Assembly (NCBI RefSeq): GCF_030817055.1
Contig: NZ_JAUSYV010000001.1
Span: 4,426,001-4,490,000 of the forward strand
DNA length: 64,000 nucleotides
Source: Bacillus sp. V2I10
GTDB lineage: Bacteria; Bacillota; Bacilli; Bacillales; Bacillaceae
Direction of reading: 5' to 3'
The translations under genes and the position numbers were made by a program. The notes below the pieces were generated by a model. The model was not told the origin of the DNA and made no database searches. It worked only from the letters and a program-made list of their open reading frames with translations. How positions within the stretch are numbered: the stretch's first letter is position 1; every line of letters begins with the position of its first letter. Below, one piece after another: positions 43,190-52,980 of this stretch.

Positions 43190-44830
43190 CTTAACTGCCT
43201 AACCACTCCTATCCAAAAAGTGGTTACCTAGTAAAAGTATGGTTGCACTGGTGGATGTCCACATGTCTCATGGAGGTCAACCCTCCCATGTCTCACAGAG
43301 TCTATGCTCCAAAATTCCTTCGTCCAACCTTTCCATGAGGTGGATGTCAGTGATGCTGCCCGACAGGATCAAAGTCCGTAGTATTGTTGTTTTACTGACT
43401 AATCCGTGCTTCAAATGTCTAAATAATAATCCTAAATAAAACCTTTTGAATATTAACTAATGAACCCTAAGCTGCTTTCAGTAAAGGAGCCATATGAGGA
43501 ATATCCTTCAACATTCTATCTTCACTAAATTCACATTGTTTTGTACCAATCGTAAAAAGAATACGTATCAGCTTATTACATATCGCTATAAGAGACTGCA
43601 TTTTCTTTAGAGGATTATTTTTACGTGTTGTAAAATACTCATGTAAAGCTTTAAAAGCAGTGTTCTTAGCTACCAAAGGCATCGCTACTCGGAAGAGGAG
43701 AGCCCTTAGTGTCTTCCTACCTCTCTTTGTAATCTTCGTTTGTCCTTTGTGCTTTCCAGAGGTATTCTCCTTTAAGCTTAACCCAGCTAACTTGATGATT
43801 TGTCGAGAGTGAGAATAGTAACTTAAATTCCCTACTTCTGAAAAGAAGCCAGCTACAGTGTCCTTGCCGATTCCTGTGATGGCCAACATTTGTTGAACAC
43901 CTGGTATCCGTTCAAGGAGTCCATCAATATCAGATTCTAGTTCTTCGAACTTTTCATTTATTAACTCATACTTGTCTAGTAAAGTGCGAAGCTCTAATTT
44001 AGCCATCCTTGAACCTTCACGAATACCAATAGAGTCTTTGGCTACTCGTTTAAGTTCTTGAATTTTACTGAGTCCAACCGCACGTTTTACAGCTTTTCTG
44101 AGGTGAATGAGGATCTTTTGTTCGGAGACTATCTCTAACTCATGTGGTAATAAATTTAACTTTAATAATTGTAGTGCTGCTTTTCCTTCCCAATCCTTAA
44201 ACACTGTAAGGAATTCAGGGAAATATCGATCTAACCAGTTATGAATTTGCCCCTGCACAGCTTGTAAGTCAACAAATAAGAGATCGCGTATTTTCCTTGC
44301 CACACGAAGTTCTGCATAAACTCCTTGTGGAATATTAGGTTCGGCATATCTCCCATCTTTGACTAGCTGTGCAATGACTTTTGCGTCCTTCACATCATTT
44401 TTGGTTGGAGAATTATCATCTAATTCTTTAGATTTCTTCACATGCATAGGATTTACCACGACAAACTTTATCTCCTCTTCTTTAAGAAAATGAGCGAGGT
44501 TGAGCCAATAATGACCTGTCGGCTCCATTCCAATAATCACCTTATCCATGCCGTGTTGTTCCATCAAATGTTTTATCCAGCCTAAAAAAAGATTAAAATG
44601 TGATTTGGTATTTTCAAAATGACAAGGTGCACCAAACTCTAGGCCTCTAAAGTCTTGAGCACGAGCTACATGCTTGTACTTCGCAATATCTACACCTACA
44701 ATTAGTGTTTGAGAAGTTATTTGAGCAATCTTTTTATTTTGGTTATAATTCATTTGAACAGCCTCCTGGTTATTTGAGTTCGTCCTTTTTGCCGGCAAGC
44801 ACTGGACACTCATATCTTACCAAGAGGTTT
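43190..44830 (-). mobile_element. IS110-family insertion element
   Basis: Contains one DEDD transposase gene (43467-44753) with about 270 bp of non-coding DNA at its 3' side. The 3' stretch carries short inverted features (TGTCTCATGGAGG/CCTCCCATGTC near 43264-43295), as IS110 elements lack classic terminal repeats. Ends are approximate; no target duplication could be defined. Confidence 0.6.
43467..44753 (-). CDS. IS110-family transposase (DEDD)
   Basis: 428-aa recombinase. N-terminal RuvC-like DEDD residues in VGVDIAKYKH, GMEPTGHYW and DDNSPTKNDVKDAKV; the C-terminal transposase_20 domain with PGVQQMLAITGIGKDT and KHKGQTKITKRGRKTLR. ATG 44753 with GGAGG; longer frame to 44813 unlikely. Appears intact. 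Confidence 0.93.
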   Translation of the reverse strand: MNYNQNKKIAQITSQTLIVGVDIAKYKHVARAQDFRGLEFGAPCHFENTKSHFNLFLGWIKHLMEQHGMDKVIIGMEPTGHYWLNLAHFLKEEEIKFVVVNPMHVKKSKELDDNSPTKNDVKDAKVIAQLVKDGRYAEPNIPQGVYAELRVARKIRDLLFVDLQAVQGQIHNWLDRYFPEFLTVFKDWEGKAALQLLKLNLLPHELEIVSEQKILIHLRKAVKRAVGLSKIQELKRVAKDSIGIREGSRMAKLELRTLLDKYELINEKFEELESDIDGLLERIPGVQQMLAITGIGKDTVAGFFSEVGNLSYYSHSRQIIKLAGLSLKENTSGKHKGQTKITKRGRKTLRALLFRVAMPLVAKNTAFKALHEYFTTRKNNPLKKMQSLIAICNKLIRILFTIGTKQCEFSEDRMLKDIPHMAPLLKAA

Positions 44831-45069
44831 ATTTTTTGTTCAAACCCCATTTTTCTTCATTACAGGAATGCTGCCCGATTGCTTAATACCAATTATTTCA
44901 AAATTTGGTGATTAACTCAATCTTTTATTCCATTAAAAAGGACACTTACCTTATTACAGATAAGCCCACGATTGTTGAATATCATTTATGTTGTCTTATC
45001 GAAGAAAAGTGCCAGATTGTTGAATAGAATTCAAGTGGAAAATTAACTCTTAATTCAATTGTCATCCTC

Positions 45070-45747
45070 TTACTCTTTTACAACTCCTAAAAAAAACCCA
45101 TCATATCCTTTTGCACCAACAGTTTGAATAGCCGTCGAATCAATACGTGACTCTTCTGATAACAAATCAATAAATTGACGAATCCCATGCACATTTGAGT
45201 CTTCAGTGTCATCTTCAATCACTTTTCCATTACGTACCACGTTATCTGCAATGATAACTGTTCCAGGTCTTGAAAGTTCTAGTGCCCATTTCAAATAATT
45301 TGGATTGTTTGGTTTATCCGCATCAATAAAGATGAAATCGAAGCTTGAGAATCCTTTCTTTTCTAGGGTTGGAAGAGTTTTAAGCGCTGGTCCTACAATG
45401 ATTTCGATTTTATTCTCTAATCCTGCGTATCTTACATTCTCTTTAGCCACTTTTGCATGCTTTTCACTAAATTCAAGTGTAACAAGATGTCCATCCTCTA
45501 GTAATGCACGCGCGAGCCAAACACTACTATAGCCGCCAAGAGTTCCAATTTCCAGGATATTCTTTGCTCCTTTAAGCTTGGCAAGCAAGTAAAGTAACTT
45601 TCCCTGATTAGGTGACACATCAATAGCAGGCAAGCCAGCTTCTGCATTTGCTTTCAGTATTGAATCCATAATCGGATCGGACTCTTGAAGTTTACTGCTA
45701 AAGTAAATATCTACATCATTCCATAAAGATCTATTCATAATATTCAC
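45070..45747 (-). CDS. O-methyltransferase (class I SAM, Methyltransf_3)
   Basis: 225-aa enzyme of the catechol/caffeoyl-CoA O-methyltransferase type: NILEIGTLGGYSSVWLA (motif I), FSSFDFIFIDADKPNN (metal-binding Asp), and GTVIIADNVVRNGKV. Metal-dependent methylation of vicinal hydroxyls expected; substrate unknown. No SD is strong; MNIMNRSLWND start is the family norm. Confidence 0.9.
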   Translation of the reverse strand: MNIMNRSLWNDVDIYFSSKLQESDPIMDSILKANAEAGLPAIDVSPNQGKLLYLLAKLKGAKNILEIGTLGGYSSVWLARALLEDGHLVTLEFSEKHAKVAKENVRYAGLENKIEIIVGPALKTLPTLEKKGFSSFDFIFIDADKPNNPNYLKWALELSRPGTVIIADNVVRNGKVIEDDTEDSNVHGIRQFIDLLSEESRIDSTAIQTVGAKGYDGFFLGVVKE

Positions 45748-45878
45748 ACCCTATCCTATGTATTAATAGACATATTTCCATTTACAATTATTCTATTATT
45801 CCAGTTATTAATTTCAGTACTTTTAACTAGTCAAAAAAAGACGGGTTCCTAAAGAAAAGCCCCCGATTGTTGAAGAAC

Positions 45879-46394
45879 TTATTTCAGTTTTTTTGTGAAA
45901 TACAGATTTAAATCGTCATCAACAAATACATGTGTCCCCGGTAATACTTTTTCATAATTATATTGAATTCCGTTCCCGTCAGGTATGTAGCCCTTTTTGC
46001 AATACAGTCTTTGAGCACTTCCATAATCTTTATAAAGCCCTACACCTATTCCTACTGTATTGTGTGTTTTAGAAATAATTTTCTCTAATTCATCGATTAT
46101 GCTGCCTGCAATGCCTTTATTTCTGTACTCAGGGAACACATTTAAATCATTAATTTCTGGAATGTTATTTTCATTAAAATAGGGATAACCTGAACTTTTT
46201 ATTAAATGACAGCATCCAGCTAGTTTTCCTTTATAGTAAGCCAGAATTGTTACTCTGTTACCACTGATGTTTTCTAAATAACATTTTTCGAAATAGCCCT
46301 TTGTTCTTCTTTTCCCCTGTTTTTCAAATTCACTTTCCAATTCCACAATAAAATCTTCATTATTTAGTCTTTCTAATGTTAATTGGTTGTTCAC
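45879..46394 (-). CDS. GNAT-family N-acetyltransferase
   Basis: 171-aa acetyltransferase. Motif A VFPEYRNKGIAGSIIDELE and motif B DYGSAQRLYCKKGYIPD. Adjacent on both sides to copies of the dispersed GCCCGATTG motif. Substrate unknown. Confidence 0.85.
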   Translation of the reverse strand: MNNQLTLERLNNEDFIVELESEFEKQGKRRTKGYFEKCYLENISGNRVTILAYYKGKLAGCCHLIKSSGYPYFNENNIPEINDLNVFPEYRNKGIAGSIIDELEKIISKTHNTVGIGVGLYKDYGSAQRLYCKKGYIPDGNGIQYNYEKVLPGTHVFVDDDLNLYFTKKLK

Positions 46395-46632
46395 ATTGAT
46401 TCAACTCCACTATATTTGATAATATCTAACCAGTTCTCTTTATCTAAGATTAATTCCTTCTTATTAAACTCTACTGCCCGATTGCTGAACAAGAAAAAAT
46501 CTTGTACATTATTGAAATTTATTTCAAATCCACATTTACTAATGCTTTTTCATTTATACATTTAGATTACTCATTTGTCTTCTATGTTTCAAAACTCGTC
46601 CTTTTCTGAACACGCTTCTTTTTGATTTGATA

Positions 46633-46773
46633 GGTGGGCGCCCGGAGAAGTATGGACCAAAAGATATTGAAATGATGAAAGCTTTAATTGAAAGTGGTAC
46701 ACCGATTAAAGATGTTGCGGAAAAGTGGGGCGTGTCTCGCACGACGATTTATCGTTATTTAGAAAAACAGTAA
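46633..46773 (+). pseudogene. C-terminal HTH remnant of a serine recombinase
   Basis: 46 codons, GGRPEKYGPKDIEMMKALI, then TPIKDVAEKWGVSRTTIYRY to the stop: the DNA-binding end of a resolvase/invertase (GRP-K motif and HTH). No catalytic domain or start remains. Confidence 0.75.
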
Positions 46774-46784
46774 ATCGGAAGTAA

Positions 46785-46830
46785 TGAAGAAACCCAGCTA
46801 ATCTTCTCATGAAAGGTAGCTGGGTTTTTA
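46785..46830 (+). terminator. Hairpin after the recombinase remnant
   Basis: AACCCAGCTA and TAGCTGGGTT form a 10-bp stem with a 16-nt loop, followed by TTT. From here to 47128 no gene is seen. Confidence 0.6.
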
Positions 46831-47128
46831 AAGTTGATGTGCAAAATAACACTTGAAATAAATGCAAAATATCTCCATCCTCACTATTTCGGTATATATC
46901 AAGTGACACTCCGATTATTGGATTCTAACAATATTATAAAATCACAAATAGGGTTTATTCTATTGGAATGTTAACTTAACAGATGTTTTTAATTTAGTAA
47001 TAGACATATGGGTACGTTTCTTTAAAAGGAAATCGTATAGAAATGTTGAATTGAGTAGATGAAAAGACAACATGGAAGGAAAAAACACTTTTTATCTACT
47101 AAAATTATTTTATATGGAGGTTATGTTC

Positions 47129-47680
47129 ATGAGTAAAAAAGTACTGATTGTTACTGGGGATGCTGTAGAGGCGCTTGAAATTTTTTATCCATATTATCGG
47201 TGTCTTGAAGAAGGATTTGACGTAACGATTGCTTCACCTTCTGTAAAAAAACTACAAACAGTAAGTCACGACTTTATAGAAGGAATGGAAACATATGTAG
47301 AAAAACCTGCATATGGCATTGATTCTCAAGTAGCTTTTGCTAATGTTAATCCCTCGCAATATGACGGGTTGATTATTCCTGGAGGACGAGCACCTGAATA
47401 TATTCGTTTAGAGGAATCGTTACCGAAAATTATCCGTCACTTCTTTGAGGAAAATAAGCCAGTAGGTGCTATCTGTCATGCGGCACAAGTGCTTACTATT
47501 GTACCGGATTTGATGAAAGGCCGGGAGTATACAGCATATATTGCTTGTAAACCTGATGTGACTGCATGTGGCGCTACATATATTGATGAAACATTACACA
47601 CACATCAAAACCTTGTTTCTGGTCATGCGTGGCCAGATCTACCTGGGTTCATGCGTGAATTTATTAATTTACTAAAATAA
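47129..47680 (+). CDS. DJ-1/PfpI-family protein
   Basis: 183-aa glutaminase-like fold: KKVLIVTGDAVEALEIFYP with the family Glu, GLIIPGGRAPEYIR, and the nucleophile elbow GAICHAAQ (Cys-His). Members act as deglycases, chaperones or hydrolases. ATG 47129 with GGAGG 8 nt before; upstream starts at 47072 and 47123 are less likely. Stands alone. Confidence 0.88.
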   Translation: MSKKVLIVTGDAVEALEIFYPYYRCLEEGFDVTIASPSVKKLQTVSHDFIEGMETYVEKPAYGIDSQVAFANVNPSQYDGLIIPGGRAPEYIRLEESLPKIIRHFFEENKPVGAICHAAQVLTIVPDLMKGREYTAYIACKPDVTACGATYIDETLHTHQNLVSGHAWPDLPGFMREFINLLK

Positions 47681-47844
47681 GATGAGTTTCTCAAGGATAT
47701 CTTGGTACAAAAAGCAGCAAATCTAAATGTTAGGTGGTACCTCATTAGAAAATTTAAAAGATAAGTATTATTTACATATTTCATGAGGATTTATTGTCGT
47801 AGAATAGTTCTTTCAAAGTTTAATGGAAAGGTAAAAATATATAC

Positions 47845-47932
47845 TCGACACAGATCCACGATGGCAAAATTAGTGTTTCAGACCCTGATGGAAAACCAGA
47901 TTTTGAAGCCATTATCTATACTCAAGATTAAA
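47845..47932 (+). pseudogene. C-terminal remnant, VOC-like
   Basis: One frame reads IHDGKISVSDPDGKPDFEAI and ends YTQD with stop; a frame-shifted part before it gives KFNGKVKIY. The pattern DPDGKPDFEAI is like a VOC C-terminus. Too short for sure assignment. Confidence 0.35.
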
Positions 47933-47933
47933 A

Positions 47934-47971
47934 AACCCAATCTCTCAGTGTTTCACATGAGAAATTGGGTT
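47934..47971 (+). terminator. Hairpin with T-rich tail
   Basis: AACCCAATCTCTCA pairs with TGAGAAATTGGGTT (one mismatch). Confidence 0.65.
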
Positions 47972-48058
47972 TATTTACTCAACAATTGCGCCCTTTAACG
48001 GAACATGGAAACGATTCGAGTAATGAGGGTCATATGGGAATAGTGATCCCCAGTCTAA

Positions 48059-48577
48059 TCACTCAACAAGCTGATCCTCAATAAAACGCAACCACTTAAT
48101 TATTTCTCCTTCCTTACTTTTATCATAAACATTGTATTCTTTTTGTGGTTCAGCATCTGACCAAATGATCGATGCAATGAGATCATGCTTATGATGTTCC
48201 ATCCGATCCGTATTCATGTAACTTTCATCAGGCTGCCAGTCTCTTGGCAAATCGTCACTTTCCCTATAGAAGGATATATAAAAAATCCTCTTTTTTCCTT
48301 CTATTACTTTCATTTCTTCTTCAACTGGATGATTCTTAATGTATTTTTCAACTAATTCCTTCAAAACCTTTAAATCTTTTGGTGGATTCAGAATCATATA
48401 ATGCTTTCTAAGCGTCACCACTTCTTCATCATTTTTACCAACGACCTGTTCTGTATTGGCAATTTCGAAAATCTTTGTTTCCCCGCTTGATTCCTCATTC
48501 TTTGTACATCCAATTAAGTATAATGGAATGAAGCATATGCTAATAATCAAAACTAGAATTTTTAAATTAACTTTAAT
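48059..48577 (-). CDS. Lipoprotein, candidate immunity partner
   Basis: About 172 aa. Hydrophobic N-terminus ending LIGC is a lipobox; mature part is highly charged (KEEKLVEKYIKNHP-like, RESDDLPRDWQPDESYM, HHKHDL). The first ordinary start is TTG 48550 without SD. Reading further upstream gives a better signal peptide, KVNLKILVLIISICF, from an ATT at 48577 that lies 8 nt after GAGGGGGA and overlaps the stop of the preceding large gene by one base. An ATT start is rare but known (infC). Coupled translation with the large secreted protein suggests a linked function. Confidence 0.65.
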   Translation of the reverse strand: MKVNLKILVLIISICFIPLYLIGCTKNEESSGETKIFEIANTEQVVGKNDEEVVTLRKHYMILNPPKDLKVLKELVEKYIKNHPVEEEMKVIEGKKRIFYISFYRESDDLPRDWQPDESYMNTDRMEHHKHDLIASIIWSDAEPQKEYNVYDKSKEGEIIKWLRFIEDQLVE

Positions 48578-51293
48578 TGCTGAATTCCCCCTCGAAAGGT
48601 ATTTCCATATCCATTAAAGTAACAAAAGGCTTATATTCCCCATCATAATCATCATAATGCTGTAAGACAAACCAGGCACGAAATCCTGCTAAGTTGACAT
48701 ACTCCTTTTCCACATCTGGCTGATCTAACCCAAAATGATCATATAAACGAACATGCATAACACCTTTAAAGTGATTGTTCTCTACTGAAAAGTCTTTTAC
48801 GGATACGGTATTCCCCCAAGTATCATTTACTGAAATTGTAAGTCCGCCTGTTCTATCGCCCCAAGTGCTAAACGTCGGGTAAACAGCATTATCCTGTATA
48901 TATTGATAAAATTTATCTGTATCCTTTGTACTTTCATCAAACTGAAGTGCTGCCAAATTACCTCCATTTTTCTTTAACTCATCAACTAAAGCATTTTTGA
49001 GGAATTCAATATAGGCTTTTGTTGTCTCATGCTCCCTCGCTTTTTTCGTTAAAGTCTGATTGCGATAATCAGTACCATTTCCTTCCTCAAAATGATCAAT
49101 CATATCTAAAATAACATCTTCCATTTCTCCCGTAGAAAATAAGCTTGTTGACATCCACTCGAACTCATCAAAGAGAATATCTGGCCAATCAGATTCCCAT
49201 AATTGGAAGTTGAACATCCAGCTAATGTCAGTCATTTCATCTCCAGTATAATCATTTGTTTTCATATCATTCGCTACATCTCCATTTTCATCATAGCCTT
49301 CTGGTCTATCTGATTGATAAATTACTAAATTGGATAAATCAGAGTACAACAACGGTCTTTCATCCTCTTTATCAAAAATTCCATCTCCATCACTATCTTT
49401 TTGGTCAGGAAAACTGGTTGGAAAGAAACCTTCAAAATGAATAGTAATTCCAAAAAATTCCATCGTGAATGTTTTGAATGGACCCATTTCTTGCCCATCG
49501 GTTAATCCATCTCCGTCACTATCTTTCTTGTTAGGATCTGAGTAGATGATACCGTATGGTGTTTTCATTCCTTTAGTTTCATAGGTATCGTATAAGCCAT
49601 CCCCATCTGAATCTTTTGGATCTGTCTCTCCACCACTTGAATCATCGCTACTAGAAACTATATTCTTATCTCTGCTTAAGTAGTCTATTTCCTTACTCCA
49701 AAGCTCCAACCATTTTTTCTTATCAACAACCATATATTCACTAAGCTGAGTCGTTTCCACACTTATTGTATTCTTACTTGTATCTAACACAGCGTTAAGG
49801 CCTTCAAACATTTCTTCCTCTTCATTATACCAAACGATGGCTAGATCATCTTCCAACGTGTCTCCTAGCTTTGATTCATCATAAGTAAATGTAATGTTTG
49901 CTTTCTCAAATTCTGATTGCGTATTGATCCTAATAGGAGAACCAATAATACCGTGTAAATTAGTTGTTTTCATATTGCCTTTGTTTGTGCTAATTCTAGT
50001 CGTTTTATTAATATTATCCTTTGCACTAAAACTAACTTCTACACTTGTAATTTCTGATTTACCAGACGGTTTCAATGATTGACGAATAGATTGTTGATGG
50101 AGTTCTTGTGAATCCGTGGTCTCGTCATTATCACTGTCTGCAGCATTCGGGTTTGTCTTTAAAGCATGTTCATCTCCATCACTTAATCCATCGCTATCTG
50201 TATCATCCTTATTAGGTAATGAATCAAACTGTTGAACTTCAAATCCGTCAGTTAAACCATCTTGGTCTGAATCTTTCTTCATCAAATTTGTTTGATAAGC
50301 CTGCTCATCTTTATTTTTCAGGCCGTCTTCATCGCTATCTTCATCTGCATCACTTATGCCATTATCATCTGTATCATATTTTATAGGGGAAATAGAGGAT
50401 TTCATCTCATATTCAATATTGTCCTTTAATCCATCACCATCTGTATCCTTTTCAAATGGATTCATTCCCTCTAGGAATTCTATTCCATCGGTTATCGTGT
50501 CACCATCCGTGTCAGAAGTAGATTCAAAGAATTCTGTGTTAAATTGATAGCCTGCTTTTTCAAGTCCGAATAATACTTGTTTATATACATTTTGATAGGA
50601 TTTTGATGCAGGGATAGCTAGATCTTTTTCTAGAAACCCATTCGCTTTTTCAGACATTTTCACAGCGTTATTCAAATGAGCTTTTATTTTATTTCCTTTG
50701 TGATCCGTTTGATCAGAGATATCCTTTAAAATGCCGATAGCATTTTTATTGACAATTTTATCAGATAAATAAAAATTAAAGAGTATGTCTGCAAGTAATG
50801 CTTCAGTTGGTTCATTAAAATCGTTTTCTTTTACATACCCCCATAGACCTATGGTTAACTTATGTTTGATTTTCAAGAGCCGATCACTTTTAAGAACCAC
50901 CTCTTTTATGTACTCCTCTTCAACAGCTTGTTCATATTCGTTAATCAATTGTTGAAGTACATCAGGTTCATTTATCTCTTTTTGTTTAAAGTCTCCAGTT
51001 TCATCCATTTCCGCTATCAGTTTAGAATCAAACTTCGCATTCGTTTCTTTTATGACTGTGGCAAAACGCTTTAATTCTTTTATTGCAATCTGATCATAGA
51101 TTTTTGCAATTCTTGTGTCCTCATAGAATTCATATTCACTTAACCACTGTTTTACATTTTGCTCACTAGAAATCTTATTTTTTCCTTGATTAGCTTGGTT
51201 ATTGCTCTTGGCAACGACCGCTTGCCCAAAACCGCTAAAAATCATTGCAAAGATCAATAAAAAACTCAACATCCTTTTTAATTTTTTTCCCAC
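48573..51293 (-). CDS. Secreted thrombospondin-type-3 repeat protein with DUF3289-like C-terminus
   Basis: 906-aa exported protein. Signal peptide of about 28 residues (SFLLIFAMIFSGFGQAVVA). Residues about 30-250 are helical. Two blocks of calcium-binding TSP3 repeats follow (DTDGDGLKD, DSDQDGLTDGFE, DTDSDGLSDGDE at about 255-395; DSDGDGLYDTYE, DSDGDGLTDGQE and DSDGDGIFDKED at about 555-650), separated by a beta-rich domain (about 400-520, RINTQSEFEKANITFTYDE). The last 200 residues, with RLYDHFGLDQPDVEKEY and FRAWFVLQHYDDYDGEYKPF, match DUF3289, a domain found at C-ends of polymorphic toxin-like proteins. No LPXTG or transmembrane anchor. The lipoprotein gene overlaps its stop. A contact toxin or autolysin-like effector is inferred, not shown. 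Confidence 0.82.
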   Translation of the reverse strand: MGKKLKRMLSFLLIFAMIFSGFGQAVVAKSNNQANQGKNKISSEQNVKQWLSEYEFYEDTRIAKIYDQIAIKELKRFATVIKETNAKFDSKLIAEMDETGDFKQKEINEPDVLQQLINEYEQAVEEEYIKEVVLKSDRLLKIKHKLTIGLWGYVKENDFNEPTEALLADILFNFYLSDKIVNKNAIGILKDISDQTDHKGNKIKAHLNNAVKMSEKANGFLEKDLAIPASKSYQNVYKQVLFGLEKAGYQFNTEFFESTSDTDGDTITDGIEFLEGMNPFEKDTDGDGLKDNIEYEMKSSISPIKYDTDDNGISDADEDSDEDGLKNKDEQAYQTNLMKKDSDQDGLTDGFEVQQFDSLPNKDDTDSDGLSDGDEHALKTNPNAADSDNDETTDSQELHQQSIRQSLKPSGKSEITSVEVSFSAKDNINKTTRISTNKGNMKTTNLHGIIGSPIRINTQSEFEKANITFTYDESKLGDTLEDDLAIVWYNEEEEMFEGLNAVLDTSKNTISVETTQLSEYMVVDKKKWLELWSKEIDYLSRDKNIVSSSDDSSGGETDPKDSDGDGLYDTYETKGMKTPYGIIYSDPNKKDSDGDGLTDGQEMGPFKTFTMEFFGITIHFEGFFPTSFPDQKDSDGDGIFDKEDERPLLYSDLSNLVIYQSDRPEGYDENGDVANDMKTNDYTGDEMTDISWMFNFQLWESDWPDILFDEFEWMSTSLFSTGEMEDVILDMIDHFEEGNGTDYRNQTLTKKAREHETTKAYIEFLKNALVDELKKNGGNLAALQFDESTKDTDKFYQYIQDNAVYPTFSTWGDRTGGLTISVNDTWGNTVSVKDFSVENNHFKGVMHVRLYDHFGLDQPDVEKEYVNLAGFRAWFVLQHYDDYDGEYKPFVTLMDMEIPFEGEFSN

Positions 51294-51975
51294 CGTGATA
51301 ATCTCCTCTATTAAAATATTTATTTAACCTTTGACGTTATCGTGGTTCCCACCCGAAGAAATATTGTCAAAATCCTTGAAATCATGTCATTAGATCAACT
51401 CCCTTACAAGTGTTATTTTTTAATTGCAACTTGTTGTCTTTATCAAAAGATATTTGAATTTTACAAAAATTTTCGAGCCAGAATGACACTTAAATTTACC
51501 GAACATCAATAAATCTTTGCCCCAATCTATTTTCGAACTGTAAACCAATGAATGGACCCCGTTTCGCTCCCCACCGTTTATATAAAATGTTCAGGGGATG
51601 ATGCTTTTTGGTCCTTAGACTGTGGCGAAAATACAAAAGCATTTAAGAGCATAAAAAAACAGTAACAGCTCTTATCGTTCCTTGAGGAATAAATTCATTT
51701 TTCTCCTTTCCCTCCCTAAAAAATTTATTTATCCACTCAGTATCAGTTTACATAGGATAAATATGGAATGTAAGGTAAAAAACTCCTGAATATTTTTATC
51801 AGACTTATGAATCATTGATCTTTCTTTAGAGATTGAACCTATATATACAGCCAATTTTTTCAAAAACTTTTGTTCAAGAAAATGGCCCGATTGCTGAACA
51901 AGAAAAAATCATGCACATCAACACAGGATTTTTTATGGATAATTGCAAAATACCTCCTTTAGAGCAGTGGACAGC
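51294..51975. other. Intergenic stretch without a supported gene
   Basis: Promoter region of the large secreted gene on the minus strand. A copy of the dispersed motif occurs at 51884-51910, almost identical to that at 46475-46501 through GAACAAGAAAAAATC. The 60-codon plus frame over it (51833-52015) is not credible as a gene. Confidence 0.5.
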
Positions 51976-52004
51976 AAAAAGCCTTCCATTTGGAAGGCTT
52001 TTTG
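51976..52004. terminator. Bidirectional terminator
   Basis: AAAAAGCCTTCC and GGAAGGCTTTTT around ATTT, just after the minus-strand stop of the 52035-52721 gene. Confidence 0.85.
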
Positions 52005-52034
52005 TTAATCAATGACATATGATGGATATACTAT

Positions 52035-52721
52035 TCAACCTTTTTCTTCTTTGGCTTCATTTGGAATTCCATATTTCTTGCTATTCTCAATCATCCTCCC
52101 AGCCAAAGCTTGCGCTTCTTCTTTCGTCATATGGATTTTTTTTCTACTTTTATTATCCATACCCACTTGATTTAGTCGTAACAATTCTTGAGCAATTAAA
52201 AGATAATCAGGATTAATTTTTATTAATTCCTCTATAACGGAATTTTTATCATTACTTTTTAAAAGAATGAATGCTAGATTTATAATTTGTTGTTTTCCCA
52301 ACTCCAGATGTATATAGTTTTCTGAAGGATCTATTCCAGATTCAGACCAATTCCCTATCCAACCTAAAGGGTTTTTCAAATCATTTGAAAAAATACCTAC
52401 TGCTGCATTAGCATAGAATGCTACTAAGTTTTTACTATTCAATTGATCAGGAAATTGTTCAACATACTCAGCAAATTTGTTTCTATGGTCATCATCATTG
52501 AACCTTATATCTTCTAATACACTCTTTTTTTCTTGAAGTCTACTATTTTTGTATTCCTGAATCACCTGAGAAATTCCATTTACTACAGTTGAATTGTTAC
52601 AATATGCCCAAGACCTCAGAAATTCAAAATCTTGCGGATGTATTCGTATAGTTTTATATTTTGAGGTGTTCCCTGTTTTTTGTTTAGTCAATCCTTCATC
52701 AGTTTTAAGTTTTCCCACCAT
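52035..52721 (-). CDS. Hypothetical protein with ribbon-helix-helix-like N-terminus
   Basis: 228-aa protein. Residues about 20-60 (SKYKTIRIHPQDFEFLRSW to VVNGISQVIQEYKNSR) have the beta-helix-helix pattern of MetJ/Arc regulators. The rest is alpha-helical (YAEQFPDQLNSKNLVAFYA-like, EELIKINPDYLLIAQELL), with basic KSRKKIHMTKEEAQALA near the end. No family recognised. Divergent neighbour of the integrase; probably cargo or control gene of the same integrated element. Confidence 0.55.
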   Translation of the reverse strand: MVGKLKTDEGLTKQKTGNTSKYKTIRIHPQDFEFLRSWAYCNNSTVVNGISQVIQEYKNSRLQEKKSVLEDIRFNDDDHRNKFAEYVEQFPDQLNSKNLVAFYANAAVGIFSNDLKNPLGWIGNWSESGIDPSENYIHLELGKQQIINLAFILLKSNDKNSVIEELIKINPDYLLIAQELLRLNQVGMDNKSRKKIHMTKEEAQALAGRMIENSKKYGIPNEAKEEKG

Positions 52722-52980
52722 ATTATGCCCATCCCCATTCTAATTAATATCTACTTTTACTTTAAGAAAAAAGCAAGGTTACACTGAGTTACTCTGTATA
52801 TAAGCCAAAAAACTAAATATGAGCCTTATTCGTTATTGCACTAGGGTGTATATAAATTAATTCCTTTTATGTTACAAGGTTACATAATCAACAAAAGATA
52901 TACTCAGAAATAATGTTCTTCTAAAGAACTCCTCCACTTTATAATATAAAAATGATATTTGAAAGGCGGTGAAGAAAAAT

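Noticed and set aside
43239..43439. 66-codon plus ORF next to the IS110 transposase
   Set aside because: Lies in the non-coding end of the insertion element, no SD or protein motif.
51833..52015. 60-codon plus ORF covering the dispersed motif
   Set aside because: Its middle is a copy of the repeat also found at 46475, and it ends in a terminator stem; not a gene.
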